NCBI GenBank assembly: GCA_023853785.1
Contig: JAJIRX010000635.1
Span: 1 to 54,400 of the forward strand
Origin: Psilocybe azurescens
Taxonomy: Eukaryota > Basidiomycota > Agaricomycetes > Agaricales > Agrocybaceae
Direction of reading: 5' to 3'
Length of the DNA: 54,400 nucleotides
Shown here: positions 23,055-35,201 of the stretch, one piece after another
Position numbering within the stretch: position 1 is the stretch's first letter
Layout of the letters: each line of letters opens with the position of its first letter
Program-made: the position numbers and the translations under genes
The notes under the pieces: generated by a model
Databases searched by the model: none
The model's input: the letters and a program-made list of their open reading frames with translations, nothing else
Told to the model about the DNA's origin: nothing

Positions 23055-26000
23055 ATGACAGCCCGTGAATTCATGGCCTCAGATAACGAGGCAAGCTCTG
23101 CCTCGTTATCTCTTTCCTCCCGCCCCTTCATTATGGCACCAAGAGGCCGCAAACAGGCTGTAAACATCTTCCCAATCCAACCTGCCCCACCTCAAACTCC
23201 TATCCGGCCTCTAGTCAGGTTTGCAGCTCCACCTTCACCTGGGGAGGAATTTGCAGATGTATCACCTGGCTCCAGTGATGAGGAGGTACAGTTGGGTCTG
23301 GGGAATGTTCCCATTATCACATCACCCATTAAGCGACGACACAATGCACCAACTATCAATCATCAGTCAGATATGCAGGTTTGGAATATGTCAGATGCAG
23401 ATATCATTGGTGCGCATAATACATATATTATTATTCTTAGCTTGCTCTTAGAATTAAATTTTGTTAAGATGCTGCGGTATCTTCATGGCGATCAGATGTT
23501 TATGACCATTACAATGTTAGTTTACAACGGAACTACGATGACGAGGGCAACCCAGTGTCTTTGTCTTATGTCTTTACATGCAAAACCCATCCCGAGCATC
23601 ATGGTACTGCACGTTCCCAGCTCCGAGCCAAAACTGGTGATGGCACTGCCAATTTGCAGAAGGATGTCAACCTTTGCTTCCAAAAGCAAGGGAAGGAACG
23701 TGTAAGGCCTACTACATCAACAATTTCATACTCTGAGGCTGCCCATTGTGTTCTTATTGCCCTCCGCATTGCATCAAGTGCCCGGCCTATCAATATGGTT
23801 ATGGACGAATATTACTGGCAGGAAGTTGAGATGCTTCGTCCAGGTACCAAGCTTCCAAGCCCTAACACTGTTCAGTGGGACCTCCTTGAAATCTATACAA
23901 AAGTCTCAGTTTATGTTCGCAATTATTTTATGGTGCAGTTTTTCCAAATCTTCAATTAGTGGTATGCTAATTATTATATAGAAATTAAATAGCACTATGC
24001 ATCTTGTTCTTGATGGATGGACTGCTCCTTTGGTCTCATCTTATCTGGGCTTGGTTGTCATCTGGTATGAGGATGGTGTAATACATTGTGCAATTCTTGA
24101 GTTTATCCGGTATGTCAGAATTATTTTGTGCTCCCTACAATTGAAGCCAGAATATTACTTGAAACAGGTTAACCAAAAAGCATGATGGCCGGTACTTGGC
24201 TACAGTTGTAGCAGATTGTTTGAAACAGTTTGGTCTTGATAAAAATGTAAGTCAACATTAACTATAATCACATTAACAGTTGGGTGATCTTCTGATAGCT
24301 GCTTGGACTTTGCATGGACAATGCCAGCAACTGTAACAAGCTTGCAGAAGTTTTACCTGAACTTCTCCCAGATTTCTGGGGTACCAATGCTCGTTTGCAG
24401 TGTTTGGCACATATTATTAATCTTGTTGCAAAGGTAATTTAAAAATTGTGGTGCAAATAAATTTTTAAAGCCTATTATTCCAGATCTTTATCTCATTCTT
24501 CTTCAAGAAGCCAAAGGTCAGGAAGACTGTCAAAGTCACATCTGACTCAGGCGATGAAGTGGAACAGGTCTTGGAGGCAGGGGATGTTTCTGATACAGAA
24601 GATAGTGCTACTGTTGAAGAGGCCACGATCGATGCACAGAAGGCCGAAAATGATACTGGACAGATTGCTCACGATGATGCAGTTGTGAAAACACTTTGAG
24701 ATGTTGCTATTCGGGAGATGGCAGACAAAGGGGTTATTATGACAGATGAAGAGGAACAGCAGGCACTTAAACTTTTTCCTGCAGTATATTTCTATTTTTT
24801 GCTTGCAACACACTTTTCTAACTGTAGATTTCAAGGTTTCTGGACTTGCCCGCCGCCTGCATGATGTTTCAGCCCTTAACAATAAATTTCAAGAACTTAT
24901 TGACAAGGATTCTGAGCTTATGACTAATATGCGAGCACTCGTTCGACGGGTTCCAACACATTGGAACTCTGATTTTGACTGTCTTTCTGCTCATTTGCAG
25001 TTCAAAAATATAATTCAATCTATGACAGGTGTTTCTGAGTACAAATTGAAGGCCTATTGTCTGGACAATGAGCAGTGGGACCTTGGAGAAGATGTCCAAG
25101 AGGTGCTAAAGGTGTAGTCAAGTTTCTCTGTAGTTTGTGCAATGCTAATTGGACTGCCCAGCTTTTCAAAGATATCACACTTCTTTTTCACAGGCTGAGG
25201 TCCCATTAATTGTTGATGCTCTTCCAATGCTTTTTCATCTGCGTGATAGCCTGGTTGCTGCAGCAGATGACAATCCCCAAGAACTTGATGATGATGATGA
25301 CAATGACTCTTCTGAGGATCGTGAAACCCCAGCTGTCATTCGTATCGCTTCACACGCAAGTGTTCTTCTCATCAACAAATATTTGGACCTAACCTGGGAC
25401 TGTGAACTATATGTTATATCTATCGGTGGTGTATTCTTGATAATTCTTTGGTTAATAATGACTAACAAGTCAAACAGTCATGTGTCCTGATCGTAAGCTC
25501 TCATGGTTTAGAAGCCGTGATGAGTTTAAACTGCAGAAGATCAAGCAGATCAAGAAGATGGTTATTGATCGGTGGAAAGAAACTTATGCACCTCAGAATG
25601 ATCAGGAGCAAGTAGTACCTGTATGAAAGAAGAAGAACAAATCCACGGTATTCACTCCCACAGTTTAATTAGTTTATCTACTGATTCAAGTTATAGGACC
25701 CATCAATTTGGGCTCCAAAAACCACCAAACAAAGCCCAAGCAAATTTCCATTAGATCACATTGAAACATATCTGAAGGATGATATACTCTCCTCATTGAC
25801 AATCCAGGATGCTGGTGGCTACATGAAGTATTGGTTCCAGGCAAGAGCAAACCGACCTCTCCTTTCTAAGATGGGACAAGACTTTTGTTCAGCACCAGGT
25901 ATTTTTACCTTTTACCTTTCTTGAAAGATTTTTACTGAAATTTATCATGCTTTTTAGCCACTTCTGTTGATGCTGAACATGCATTTTCCACTGGTCGTCG

Positions 26001-26112
26001 TCAAGTCAGCTTCATGCAGCATGGCATGAGTTCTCAAACATTCAAGGCTCGCATGGCTCTAGGCTCCTGGGTTAAAACCCCTATTTTTCCTAAAATTTCA
26101 GAAGTGACTTAA
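23055..26112 (+). pseudogene. hAT transposase, multi-exon, with one in-frame stop
   Basis: ATG at 23055. The first exons are about 23055-23409, 23469-23932, 23982-24109, 24168-24246 and 24299-24433, all with GT-AG borders. Domain order: a BED-like finger region (YVFTCKTHPEHHG...TANLQKDVNLC); MHLVLDGWTAPLVSSYLGLV, with the first catalytic Asp; LCMDNASNCNKL, the second Asp; and LQCLAHIINLVAK, the Cys-His pair. An acidic insert, an RRVPTHWNSDFDCL block and a PDRKLSWF block follow. The C-terminal dimerisation region is ATSVDAEHAFSTGRRQVSF with the catalytic Glu. The stop TAA is at 26110-26112. A TGA at 24697-24699 interrupts the exon after VVKTL; CGA would read Arg, so a single C-to-T change explains it. 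Otherwise the protein looks full length. The copy is probably not autonomous unless the stop is spliced out or misread. Confidence 0.9.
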
Positions 26113-26435
26113 ATAATTAAAGATGCAATTGGCAATGTCAATTAGGCCAAGAAATAGCTTTTTCTTATAGTTTTGTCTTTCTGTACTCAATTTAACACCA
26201 AAAATGAAAATTTCAAGTGTATTCTGTTTAGGTACTGAATCTACTGATTTTTAGCTTTCCAACGCATATTTACTCAAGTGAAACAACCAAGAATTGGTGG
26301 ATCTACGGCTTGTACAAGTTTTGATGTATTCCGCAAGCACTTTAGGCCTGGGTATATCCGGATTAGGGCGAACCGAACCCGAACCATACCATATTTGGTA
26401 AAACCACGGGCCGGACACGGATCCGAACCGGTTGT

Positions 26436-26452
26436 ATCCATGACAGGCCTTA
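26436..26452 (-). repeat. hAT terminal inverted repeat, right
   Basis: ATCCATGACAGGCCTTA is an exact inverted match to 22880-22896. Confidence 0.95.
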
Positions 26453-26460
26453 GATCAATG
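26453..26460. repeat. hAT target site duplication, right
   Basis: GATCAATG directly follows the element end and is identical to 22872-22879. Confidence 0.95.
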
Positions 26461-26769
26461 GTCTAGAGTGAATTAGTTCTCTTTCCTTCATGTTCAGAAA
26501 AGCTCTCCCTGTGATTTTGATAGTCCACTCACATTGTAAATGGTACACCTGTGCGTCTAATTATGTGTCCATACAACTGTTCAAGCTGCCAGGACTCTCA
26601 GAAGGGCTTACCTACTAATCAGGACACGATGTAAGGAACAGTTAATAGCTCATGCAAGGGTTGAGCGCTGCCCATGTGGGTATGATCACGAGTGGCAGGC
26701 ATACGTATTTTGGGCTTTTACCCTAATTCCAGTATAAGGAACTCGTCTATTGATTAATCTATGCAGTAT

Positions 26770-27070
26770 TTCTGCTGCTAATTTTCAGTAGCATCTGCAT
26801 CCGTATTCTCACCATTGTCCCCAATAGAATTAGTCCACAAGTCATCTCAGCTCTATCAACTGCATTTCATGTAGATTTTTCCCGTATACAGAGCTTCTTG
26901 AATAGTGCATGGAATTTGAATAAAGAGACTGGTTCGTGGGATAAGAAGGATAATGCTGGTCAAGGCCGAGGCGGTGTCGACCATCAGAACCAAAAACCGA
27001 TGAGGTCACGTTTTTTGATGGAATTCTGGCTGAATGAGAAGGAGGTAGTTATTTACTGGAATTTTGGGAA
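26770..27070 (-). pseudogene. Unassigned short ORF, unit C, decayed
   Basis: This is the counterpart of 10365-10676. The first part still reads PIPKIPVNNYLLLIQPEF but then ends at a stop. The later part, with VFGSDGRHRLGLDQHYP, is in another frame, and the start codon is lost. Confidence 0.4.
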
Positions 27071-28648
27071 TGGGAGTAGGCCTCTTCGTCTTTTGGAACA
27101 ACTCATTGATTCAATACTATGTATTGTTCAACCTCCTAGAGAGTCTCGATACCAAACGTATCTCAATCATGGAATTCTCAGGCACTCATGATTTCTATGG
27201 CATCCGAGTACACAAATACCTTTCTCTCTCTCCTCTCACTTAATCCACTCCCGAAATAAACTGACCAGGAAATGCAAATACCCCTCTACATTTAGATCAG
27301 ATGGCTCTGCGTAGGTTTTAATGCCTATAAATTATAATATCAACTTCTATTCACACTGTTTTGTTCATTTGTTCCAGCCCATGCACGGGTGGGGAGAGTG
27401 ACAAAGTAGTAATTTAATTGTACATAGACATGAGGCTGCCTATCCATCCACTCAGAACGGTCAGTTTGTTCTGATGTGGATGGAGTTTGATGGTGAGTGT
27501 ACGTGTTCTTGCAGCATGACTCTGGCATTTCACATAAGCTCAAGCGCCAAACACAAGCACAAAGCCGTTCACCTTGATGTGACTCGCTCCTCCCAGTTGC
27601 CTTGGACAGCACAGGTGTTCTCACAGTGATCTCGCCACGTTGACTCGTTGACTCCTTAGACTGAAGATAGGACACGACAGTCGGATAATTTTAGATATGT
27701 AAGCTTGCTACTCTACGTGTGCCTTAACCGTGTACCATTTCATAAAACTGTGATGAATGGGTTGTATACAGAGAGGGAGGAGTACGTGTATGTGTGTGAG
27801 TGTTTGGGATCAGGTAGAGGCTCATGAAAGTATTGGGGATGGTGTTGGGGCTGGGGAAGAGTTTGAATTTGAATGGGTGTGCGAAAGACAGACTGTATTG
27901 ACAAATGTTGTGGCAGATAGAGTGGATGAGAGTGGATGAGCTGAACGGACCCAGATGCATATAGGAGTATTGTTTCCCTGTTGTGTCCGGGCACAGATTG
28001 CAGGATTAATAGGTTGATATATGGTGGGGTATTCAAGCTTGCCTTTAAATGCAATATAATAAACAAGGATCAATAATTGAACACTTGACAGTCAGATCTC
28101 AAAGAAATGTATACAGACCTGCTGATCAAATGCATGATTTTAATAAATTCCAACACTAGAGACTGGGTGTTTAACATAATATTATGATGAGAATCCCCCT
28201 TCTTTCAATTTATCTCTATTAAAAATCAAAGGGGTGATATAAATATTTGACAACTAAATTTGTAGTTTCACAACCCGGAATTGGGTGAATGTAGAATTGT
28301 TTCTGTAAGAAAAATAGGTGTTTAATATGACTCCTGATACATTGATCACTTCTCTGTCACTGCTGAAGAAGAAGGATATTGGGATTACTTGTAAAAAAGT
28401 CCATGATTGTACATACTAGGAGCCACAGTCTGCATGCAGTAGGGAAAACAAAAACAGTAAATAATCGGCCAATCAAGAATATAAAAACAAGAACAAAGAT
28501 GTTAAATAATTGACATGTCAACAGTTTCTTCAATGTGTACCAATCGTAGAATGGTTAATACAAATCTAACAAATGGAAATGGAAAAGAAGGGATATTTGA
28601 TGTTGGATGGACCTGCTGTCATTTGCTATTGCTTTACCACAATATTCA

Positions 28649-29980
28649 CTAGACTTGATTGTCTCTACATGTGGCATCCACAATTGACTGCCTTGTCAGT
28701 TCAACCACTGGGGTCAGCTCCACATCATCTGCTTGAACTGAGCGGCTAACATCTCCTCCAGTAGTATTTCCACTGCGGCCGTTCCCACTACCTTGCTGTG
28801 ATCCAAATTGCAAGTCACTGGATATGTGAGTGACTGAGGCTGATACCACTGAGTTGTTGTTGTTTGTAGCAATTCTGGCAACCAGAACTGTTGGTGCCAT
28901 CCCCTACTTCAAGGTTAGAGACACAGCACAGGCAGATCAGCATTAGAAGGTACATACCGAAACAACAATGAGAATTACTCCCACGTAATACTCCTGCTTG
29001 GCTCAAGGGAGATCCCAGCTCATCGGCTGAAGGAACAACAATAATGATGGACTGGAGGAGGAGTACAATTGAGTAAGCTGCAGCTGACTCAATGATCACT
29101 GTCACAATGTGTTTGAATAATATTCTGGATGGTGGGTGATGTATTTGAGAAGCAGAACATATTCTGTACCCAATAATAAATGTTGTGATCACAGTGGTGG
29201 CTAGTGACACAAATGTCAGAGTACTGAGGATACCATTCAATAGATTAGCATCTGCATCACTGGTGACCAGACTGAATTTTATGGCTAAAACTGTTGTTGC
29301 AACTGTGAGCCCTGCAATAACATGTCATTACTGGAAATGTTCATGCTGAAGTTTCATCCATGGAGCTCACCTAATTCCATGACTAAAAGTATCAATGGAG
29401 CCAAAATCACCCTGAATGATTGTCCCCAGACATGGTAGCATCTCCATATCTGTCAAGACAGTGTTAAGAATTAAATAACAATTAACAATAGTGACACACC
29501 AATAGTCCATCAGAAATAATCAACAAGGAATTCTGTAGAACATTATTGAGTATCGAGATCCATTCAAGGCCATCCCCCACTGTTGCCAAAAACATTGATT
29601 CACGCGTGTTTCCATTGGTTACAATTGTCCAATTAATGTAGTACCAATCCATAATGAAGTTCAGGAAGCATAGAAAATACAGCATTGAAATGGCTGTATG
29701 AACAATGCAATGATTTGAGTTTGCAGGCTTTTTGGATACTGCAGGAAACATTGTTGATAAAGTTTCATTTATTTTCAAATTGAAGGGCAGAACTCACGGT
29801 AAATGTACATAGTTCCTCCATATACCATAGTGTAAATTCCTGATGACATAAGTTTGTGGTGCATTATTCACATAATAGGAGGTTTACCCATGAGAAAATA
29901 AAAAGCATTGAGCTATTGAGGTTGCCGCTAATCACATTCTCTTGAATGTTGATTGGGAATGGAATGTCGGGCGTAGACAT
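28649..29980 (-). pseudogene. Seven-helix Agaricomycete membrane protein, unit C copy
   Basis: This copy has the same six-exon layout as 12233-13561. Exon 1 (29897-29980) reads MSTPDIPFPINIQENVISGN then LNSSMLF. It has one base missing in the A/T run near 29897, so it no longer joins exon 2 in frame. Exon 3 reads AISMLYFLCFLNFIMDWYYI and ends ISDGLL. Exon 5 is intact to IIIVVPSADELG, but one extra base near 28996 shifts the last helix. Without it the frame reads YYVGVILIVVS, as in unit B. Exon 6 is clean here: GMAPTVLVARIA, then a Ser/Gly/Asn tail ending VDATCRDNQV. The two long copies are broken at different sites, and between them they show every exon intact except exon 1. Confidence 0.65.
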
Positions 29981-30027
29981 TGTGCGCTGCTGAAGAGTTG
30001 TCAATGTTCCTCCACCAAACACTTTCC

Positions 30028-30036
30028 TATATATAT
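30028..30036 (-). promoter_or_regulatory. TATA-like element upstream of the 7TM gene, unit C
   Basis: TATATATAT lies 48 bases upstream of the ATG at 29980, as in the other two copies. Confidence 0.45.
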
Positions 30037-32005
30037 CAGTTAACTTGTTGTATGCTAATTATCATACTGATTTTCCCGCAGAGTTGCCATGGATGTTGCA
30101 ATGCATCATCCTGGCACTACCATGATTCAACCTCCTCAGTTCCCTCACCGGAAATACGGTCTTGTCTTCACCGAAACCTTGGACCCCATGTTGCCGTAGA
30201 CGAGATACTGACTCAACGTACAAGTTACAGTCTTGTCCCGAAATACTTCCATCTATTTATAGTGTCTATAGTATGTCCAAGCTCATCACTCGTCATAGTC
30301 AACCTGTAAGACCTCAGCCGTCATCAATTCATCCACCAATCTGCATCTTGTCAGTCCGGGGACCAAATATACGGTATCTCATTTAGAAGTAAGTAGGCCC
30401 CAAGTGATTGTTGGTTCACCATCGTTTATTTCCCTAAACATGCGACAGTGAATAACAACAATAGCACTCCAATCAACTTAGTCACTTGTACCGGTCTTGA
30501 TGAAGTAAGGGGATCAGCAGATATCAAGCCTGAATTGAGCTCGAGGAACTACAGAGTAAATACAACGGTGCCCACAATAGCATTTCAAGATCAAGATGCA
30601 GGGATTATACTATGCCCAACATCGAAGCTTTCAGTTGCATCAGATCACTTCCTTTGAAAAATTCATTGCTGCGTACGGGTATCTCACCTCATTGATCTGA
30701 TATAAATGGCCAGATGTTGTAAGCGAATATCTCAATGAGACCACGGCACTACTGAGGTAAAAGTTGAAGCATGGGCCTTGATGTTTTGAAAGGGGCCGGG
30801 GAGAGCAAGGAAGCCATCATGAAGAGAAACGGTGAGGAAGACGACGATGGGTCAAAAGGTAGGTGAAAAATGAGGAGCGGGCACATAATGCAACTTTCGT
30901 GGCAATGGGGCGGAGAGTGTAGGTGACCGAAGTCGTTTCCATTTCGAAGCCTGATGGTTAGTTGAAGTTCCTCCATAGCTACAGTATCACCTTTACCTCT
31001 CCTACGATCAGACATAGTATTTCTAACATCTCCTGCACCTCCCACATCAAGCTGATGAATCTGACCAACCATTATGGCACATTCGACTTGTTTGGAAATG
31101 ATATATAGACTGTCGTACCAATAGACCTAGGCGAGGTCATCACCCATCACTTTGCTGTTTCACAGTCCTGTTGTATTTACTGTATATGTTGCAGGGATGA
31201 ATAAAACATGATATGGGCTGAAAATGTTGCAGATAGGATCAACGACTCCCCATTGCTTTGTGCTTGGATGATTGCAAATAGACGAATGTAGAACTTTACG
31301 TGTGTACTCAGAAAGCAGGTAAAAACCCTTCACATTAAACACATTATCAACCAATAAATGAATTGCTCCGCATGAATCTTGAGAACAAGTAGAGGTGAGT
31401 GGGCGGAGAGACCATGGGCGGTGCAAGGACGGTATTAGTATGCGAGAGAAGGCCCACTCTATACCTGTGTCTGACCTATTTAAACGATATGTGGGTTCCG
31501 GTGCGGGTAGGGTTGACGTGTACATGAGATGATTAGGTAACTAGTTGAAGAATATAGGAAGAAAATACATGTAACATCAACCCCAGCGCTCTGTAAATGT
31601 CGGGTACGTTAGCGCCTTTCCGGGCATCGCGTCTTCTTACCGTTGGCCCCTATGCGATGTCAGATATGGATACGACGAGGCTCTGCACCAGTGTGATGGA
31701 CAATGAACATCATCAACAAGATGATCATTCCCGGATCATTCCAACGCACACCCATACGTGATACGAAACGCCCCAGTCAGCACACCGCTGTCCTACACAC
31801 ACCCTCGTGGTAATTCACCAATAGATTGAATCACCAACAAGTGACCCAATCATTTTGAATTCATCCTACAACTCAGACATCCCCAGATCTCCATGGAAGG
31901 TTCAGATACATTGTATTGAGCTAGTAATTGCAGAGATCCAAGCCTATCCTATCTTGTTATTAGATGCTGCAGCTCGAACTCGAATGCATCATTCCGTACT
32001 CGCTT

Positions 32006-32306
32006 TCAAGAACTTATCTTTACTATTTTTCTCAGAATCAATGCGGACAACAGGCCACCCGTACAATTGAGCAGCGAGAAATGGGCATGCGCGTTTGATG
32101 AATGTGAATTACGGAGATCATATTTTAGCCCTGCAGCTTTGTCGACGACGACAGGTATAGGTACCAAAAACGTATGGGCTGTGGTACATTGACCATTGTA
32201 ATCCAATCGTGCTAAAGGCGCAACGTAGAAACTCGTTAAATGGAGTTGAGTATCCCGTCTCTCTCGGTTCAAAAACCATCATCGGGAGGGACTGTAATAT
32301 TTTCAA
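32006..32306 (-). pseudogene. Unassigned ORF, unit C copy, split into two frames
   Basis: This is the counterpart of the ORF at 2008-2361. The upstream part (MMVFEPRETGYSTP onward) and the downstream part (LARLDYNGQCTTAHTFLVP onward) are in different frames because of a one-base difference near 32222-32235 relative to unit A. Function is unknown. Confidence 0.3.
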
Positions 32307-32501
32307 ACATGACCAATCGGCTAGTCTATATCACAAACACACAAATGAACCAACAGAGGTTCGCCGAAATAAATCTCTAGCAAGACTTGGAGGCATAGTA
32401 TCGTGTCGTGAAGAGATCTGCGAGAAGACATCGCCGCATAAGCTGGGGATGGACAGACAAGGGGTATTTCATTGGGGATACGGAAGAAACTACAATAGAA
32501 A

Positions 32502-33246
32502 TTAAACGGGGAGACCTATAATCGATCCTGCGGATGTTGCACAAGCAAAAGGAGAACTCACACTCGTATTCCTCTTCCTTATATTATCCCTATCTATCAC
32601 GTCTAGGTTAGGCTTTGCGTCAGCAAGATCTTTCATCACCTCCAGTCCCACCACCACCCCCTTCAACTGCAATGCTCGTACCTCCTTCGAATTACATAGA
32701 AGGCTGGTCGGATTCGTCGTGTTCCCATTCCTCAAGTTGAGCCTTCAGATCTTCGATGAAAACTTGGGCGGGTTACCCACCCAGGCGGACACGGAGGCCA
32801 GGATAACGGGGAACTATGGATGCGGAAGTGAAAAAGTGGATATGGGTATGGGCGTGGATGAAGTAGGGCCGGGTACAGAGGAGATTGTGCCCTCTTTCCC
32901 ACCCCCTCTACGACCCTCTCCAGCTCACGCTAAAATAGCCTCCTACTCTTTCATCCCACCTCCGTCCGCCCTCGCTTCACTTTCCAAGTAACGACTGATG
33001 TTACTCTGCATGTCTGCAAGCCAGACCTGCGGGTCTTGCACAAGCGATACCGGAAAGGGGGCCTTAGCAGCGGAGATGAGGGCAGACGCGTGGGACGAGA
33101 TGGGGGCAGGGCCGGAGTAGGATGTCGTAGGTAGCAGTGGAATAGGTAGGTGTGGGTCCGGGTGTGAGTGTGGAGGATGGCGTGAAAATAGATGAAGGAG
33201 ATGGTAGGGGCTCTGACGTAGGCGAAGGAGACGACTTCGACGCCAT
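32502..33246 (-). pseudogene. Unassigned Ser/Thr/Pro-rich ORF, unit C copy
   Basis: The ATG at 33246 opens a 60-codon frame (MASKSSPSPTSEPLPSPSS onward) that ends early. The C-terminal segment VVVGLEVMKDLADAKPN is kept at 32502-32735. A block of about 90 bases present in the other copies, including the equivalent of the stretch before 3010, is missing around 32936. Function is unknown. Confidence 0.35.
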
Positions 33247-33658
33247 TTATGGAGTAAATGACGGCATAGTTAAACGTCCCAGAAGAGAGGCAGGAGCAAA
33301 CAGAAGGCGGCGATGCTTACACGTGATAGATAGAGACAAGTCCAGGAGGCGTGGAACGAGGCTATACACATAAAAAGTCGATATATGCGCATCAACATCA
33401 CTTAGAGATAAGAACAAAACGCACCAAAAATCTTCCGAATATATAATAAATTTCACTTACCACATTCATCAAACTATCCAACTGTCCCATGTTGCGTCTT
33501 CCTCTGCACCACCTCCCTCATTTCAGCCTGCTCGGAATTATTTCAAATCTCAAGCTCGTCTTGAAAGACGAAGGCAAGCGAATGACTACCCCATCAGTAC
33601 TTCTGAGACCTCACAAGCACTGGTTTAAACTCATCTACGTTGCCTAGTAAGCGATGAA

Positions 33659-35201
33659 AACTCGGCCGATCATTGCCTGGTGTTAAACATGGGATCTAAG
33701 GGGAGTAAGCAAGTTACATCATAGCCAGTTCAAAACTGGGGCCATCCAAAGAACGCCGAATATCCGAGCAGATGATTCATGCGTGGATGCGGCACAGCTG
33801 CATCAAATCTTTCAATAAATTAATGTAATCTGCCGGGGTGAGCACAAACGCCCTATCAATACACTGGCATGTAAAGTAAAGGGATGAAGGGTCAGAACGG
33901 CAAGGGAATACTCAGGCAAGCAAGTGGCACGAGTGTATGCCCGCGCCCGAATATTCCTCAGTAACAGTAAACCACAAGCATCCTATCGCCAATCCTCCTC
34001 GATACGCTCACAGTACCCTCTCGCCGGCTCCCGTTAGCAATCCAAGTACGATTGAGGAGACCCAAGTGCCCCCAGATTGTGTGCTCACCCTTAATCTTGT
34101 TGCGTACATTGATTATCGAGAAATTTGTAACAAGTGAGTTATGACCACGCGCCTCTCGGATGGCTTATTCACACCGACGACTACTGATGTTTGCCGGCGG
34201 GCGGCAGCTCCGTTTCAACACCATCAGAATCAAGCTCAAAGACTCGGGACAGTGCAATGTAGCATAATTAGTGATGGCGCGTGACATATGTTTGACATGT
34301 TAGCGGAGGGCCGACGATCGACACAGGGAGATAGTACTAGACAAAAGGAAGAGCCAGTAGTAAGCAATATAGGAACCAGGAGGGACTTATGCTTACGACG
34401 CAGTACGTCGAGACAGGATTTACACTGCCAGTCTTTAAGACTTCTACACGCGCTATTCAGATGGACGGTGAGGGAGAGACCGATGAGCGATAGCTTGAGC
34501 TAAGCCCTTTCACTGTCACTCCCGCTTTTTCATAGGCCCCCAATGTAGCAAAGTTGTTGAGGTGATTGAGGATGTGCATGTCGAGAAGGGTGAGTGAAAA
34601 GACAAATATCTAATGTAATTGCTCACCGTTGTAGTCGCTACACCACTTTTACCCCGTGCTCCCTCATTGACGACGGTTTACGTCGCATTAGGCGTACCGT
34701 ATCAATCCAGGGGGTAATGCTAGATGCTCTGCAGGCCCCATCGAGACTTCTAAGTGTGTTTTTATTATACTGATTCACCTTGACAGATATCACACCCCCA
34801 GTACCGAGAGTCGCAGCTGCCAGCAGATCCGACCGCTCATTAAGATGTGAATTCTGAGTCGACCTTAAAGACGCGTTAACGTGGTGTGCACACAAGGTTT
34901 CCTTGTTGCACGCAAAGAGATTGGGAGTGTTCTCGCCGGCCGCCGCAACCACTAAGTCGGAGCAGGTCGGAGGTCCAAATAATTGTGACCTGAGCACTTG
35001 GGCGGTCGCTGGCCACCCAGGATGCCAGAGTCTCGGAGTGACAAGCGAGAGCGAGGATTGAGCGTTGTGAGTTAGCAAAGAGGACGAATGTCACACGAAG
35101 AACGAGAAATGAAGGAAAGGAGATGCCGAAATTACCTAATCATTTGTCATCATTTCGGTGACCAGGCGGTTCCCCAGTCACTCTCCCTGCCCACAGCCCC
35201 G
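33659..35201. other. Single-copy spacer right of the tandem array
   Basis: No gene is convincingly supported. A 66-codon plus-strand ORF at 33937-34134 ends at a good GTGAGT donor and could be an exon. Overlapping minus-strand ORFs at 34638-35094 lack recognisable features. The array breakpoint at 33658 shows no obvious transposon end. Confidence 0.4.

Larger units (their letters stand above)
22880..26452. mobile_element. hAT-superfamily DNA transposon, 3573 bp
   Basis: The ends are perfect 17-bp inverted repeats, TAAGGCCTGTCATGGAT at 22880-22896 and its reverse complement at 26436-26452. They are flanked by the 8-bp duplication GATCAATG. One transposase gene fills the interior on the plus strand. 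Four copies of the palindrome AACCGCGGTT lie near the left end. The element is absent at the same position of unit B, so it inserted after the duplication, or was lost cleanly from B, which is less likely for hAT excision. Perfect ends suggest a recent arrival. Confidence 0.96.
16561..33658. repeat. Tandem segmental repeat, unit C (with nested hAT)
   Basis: This is the last copy of the array. Subtracting the 3581 bases of hAT plus target duplication leaves about 13.5 kb, close to the other units. Similarity to unit A ends abruptly after 33658; downstream sequence is single-copy in this window. Private changes include the hAT insertion, and the kinase, carrier and 7TM genes each have their own small indels. 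Confidence 0.9.

Noticed and set aside
22880..26452. Possibility that the insertion is an LTR element or a Helitron
   Set aside because: The 17-bp inverted ends, 8-bp duplication and hAT dimerisation motif ATSVDAEHAFS exclude these.
27724..28073. Minus-strand ORFs with HTHTH-type runs
   Set aside because: The frames are not kept in the matching part of unit B (11300-11620), and the runs reflect simple GTGT repeats.
34638..35094. Two overlapping minus-strand ORFs of 72 and 146 codons
   Set aside because: No domain, no intron pattern and an atypical mix of codons; they are not supported as genes.
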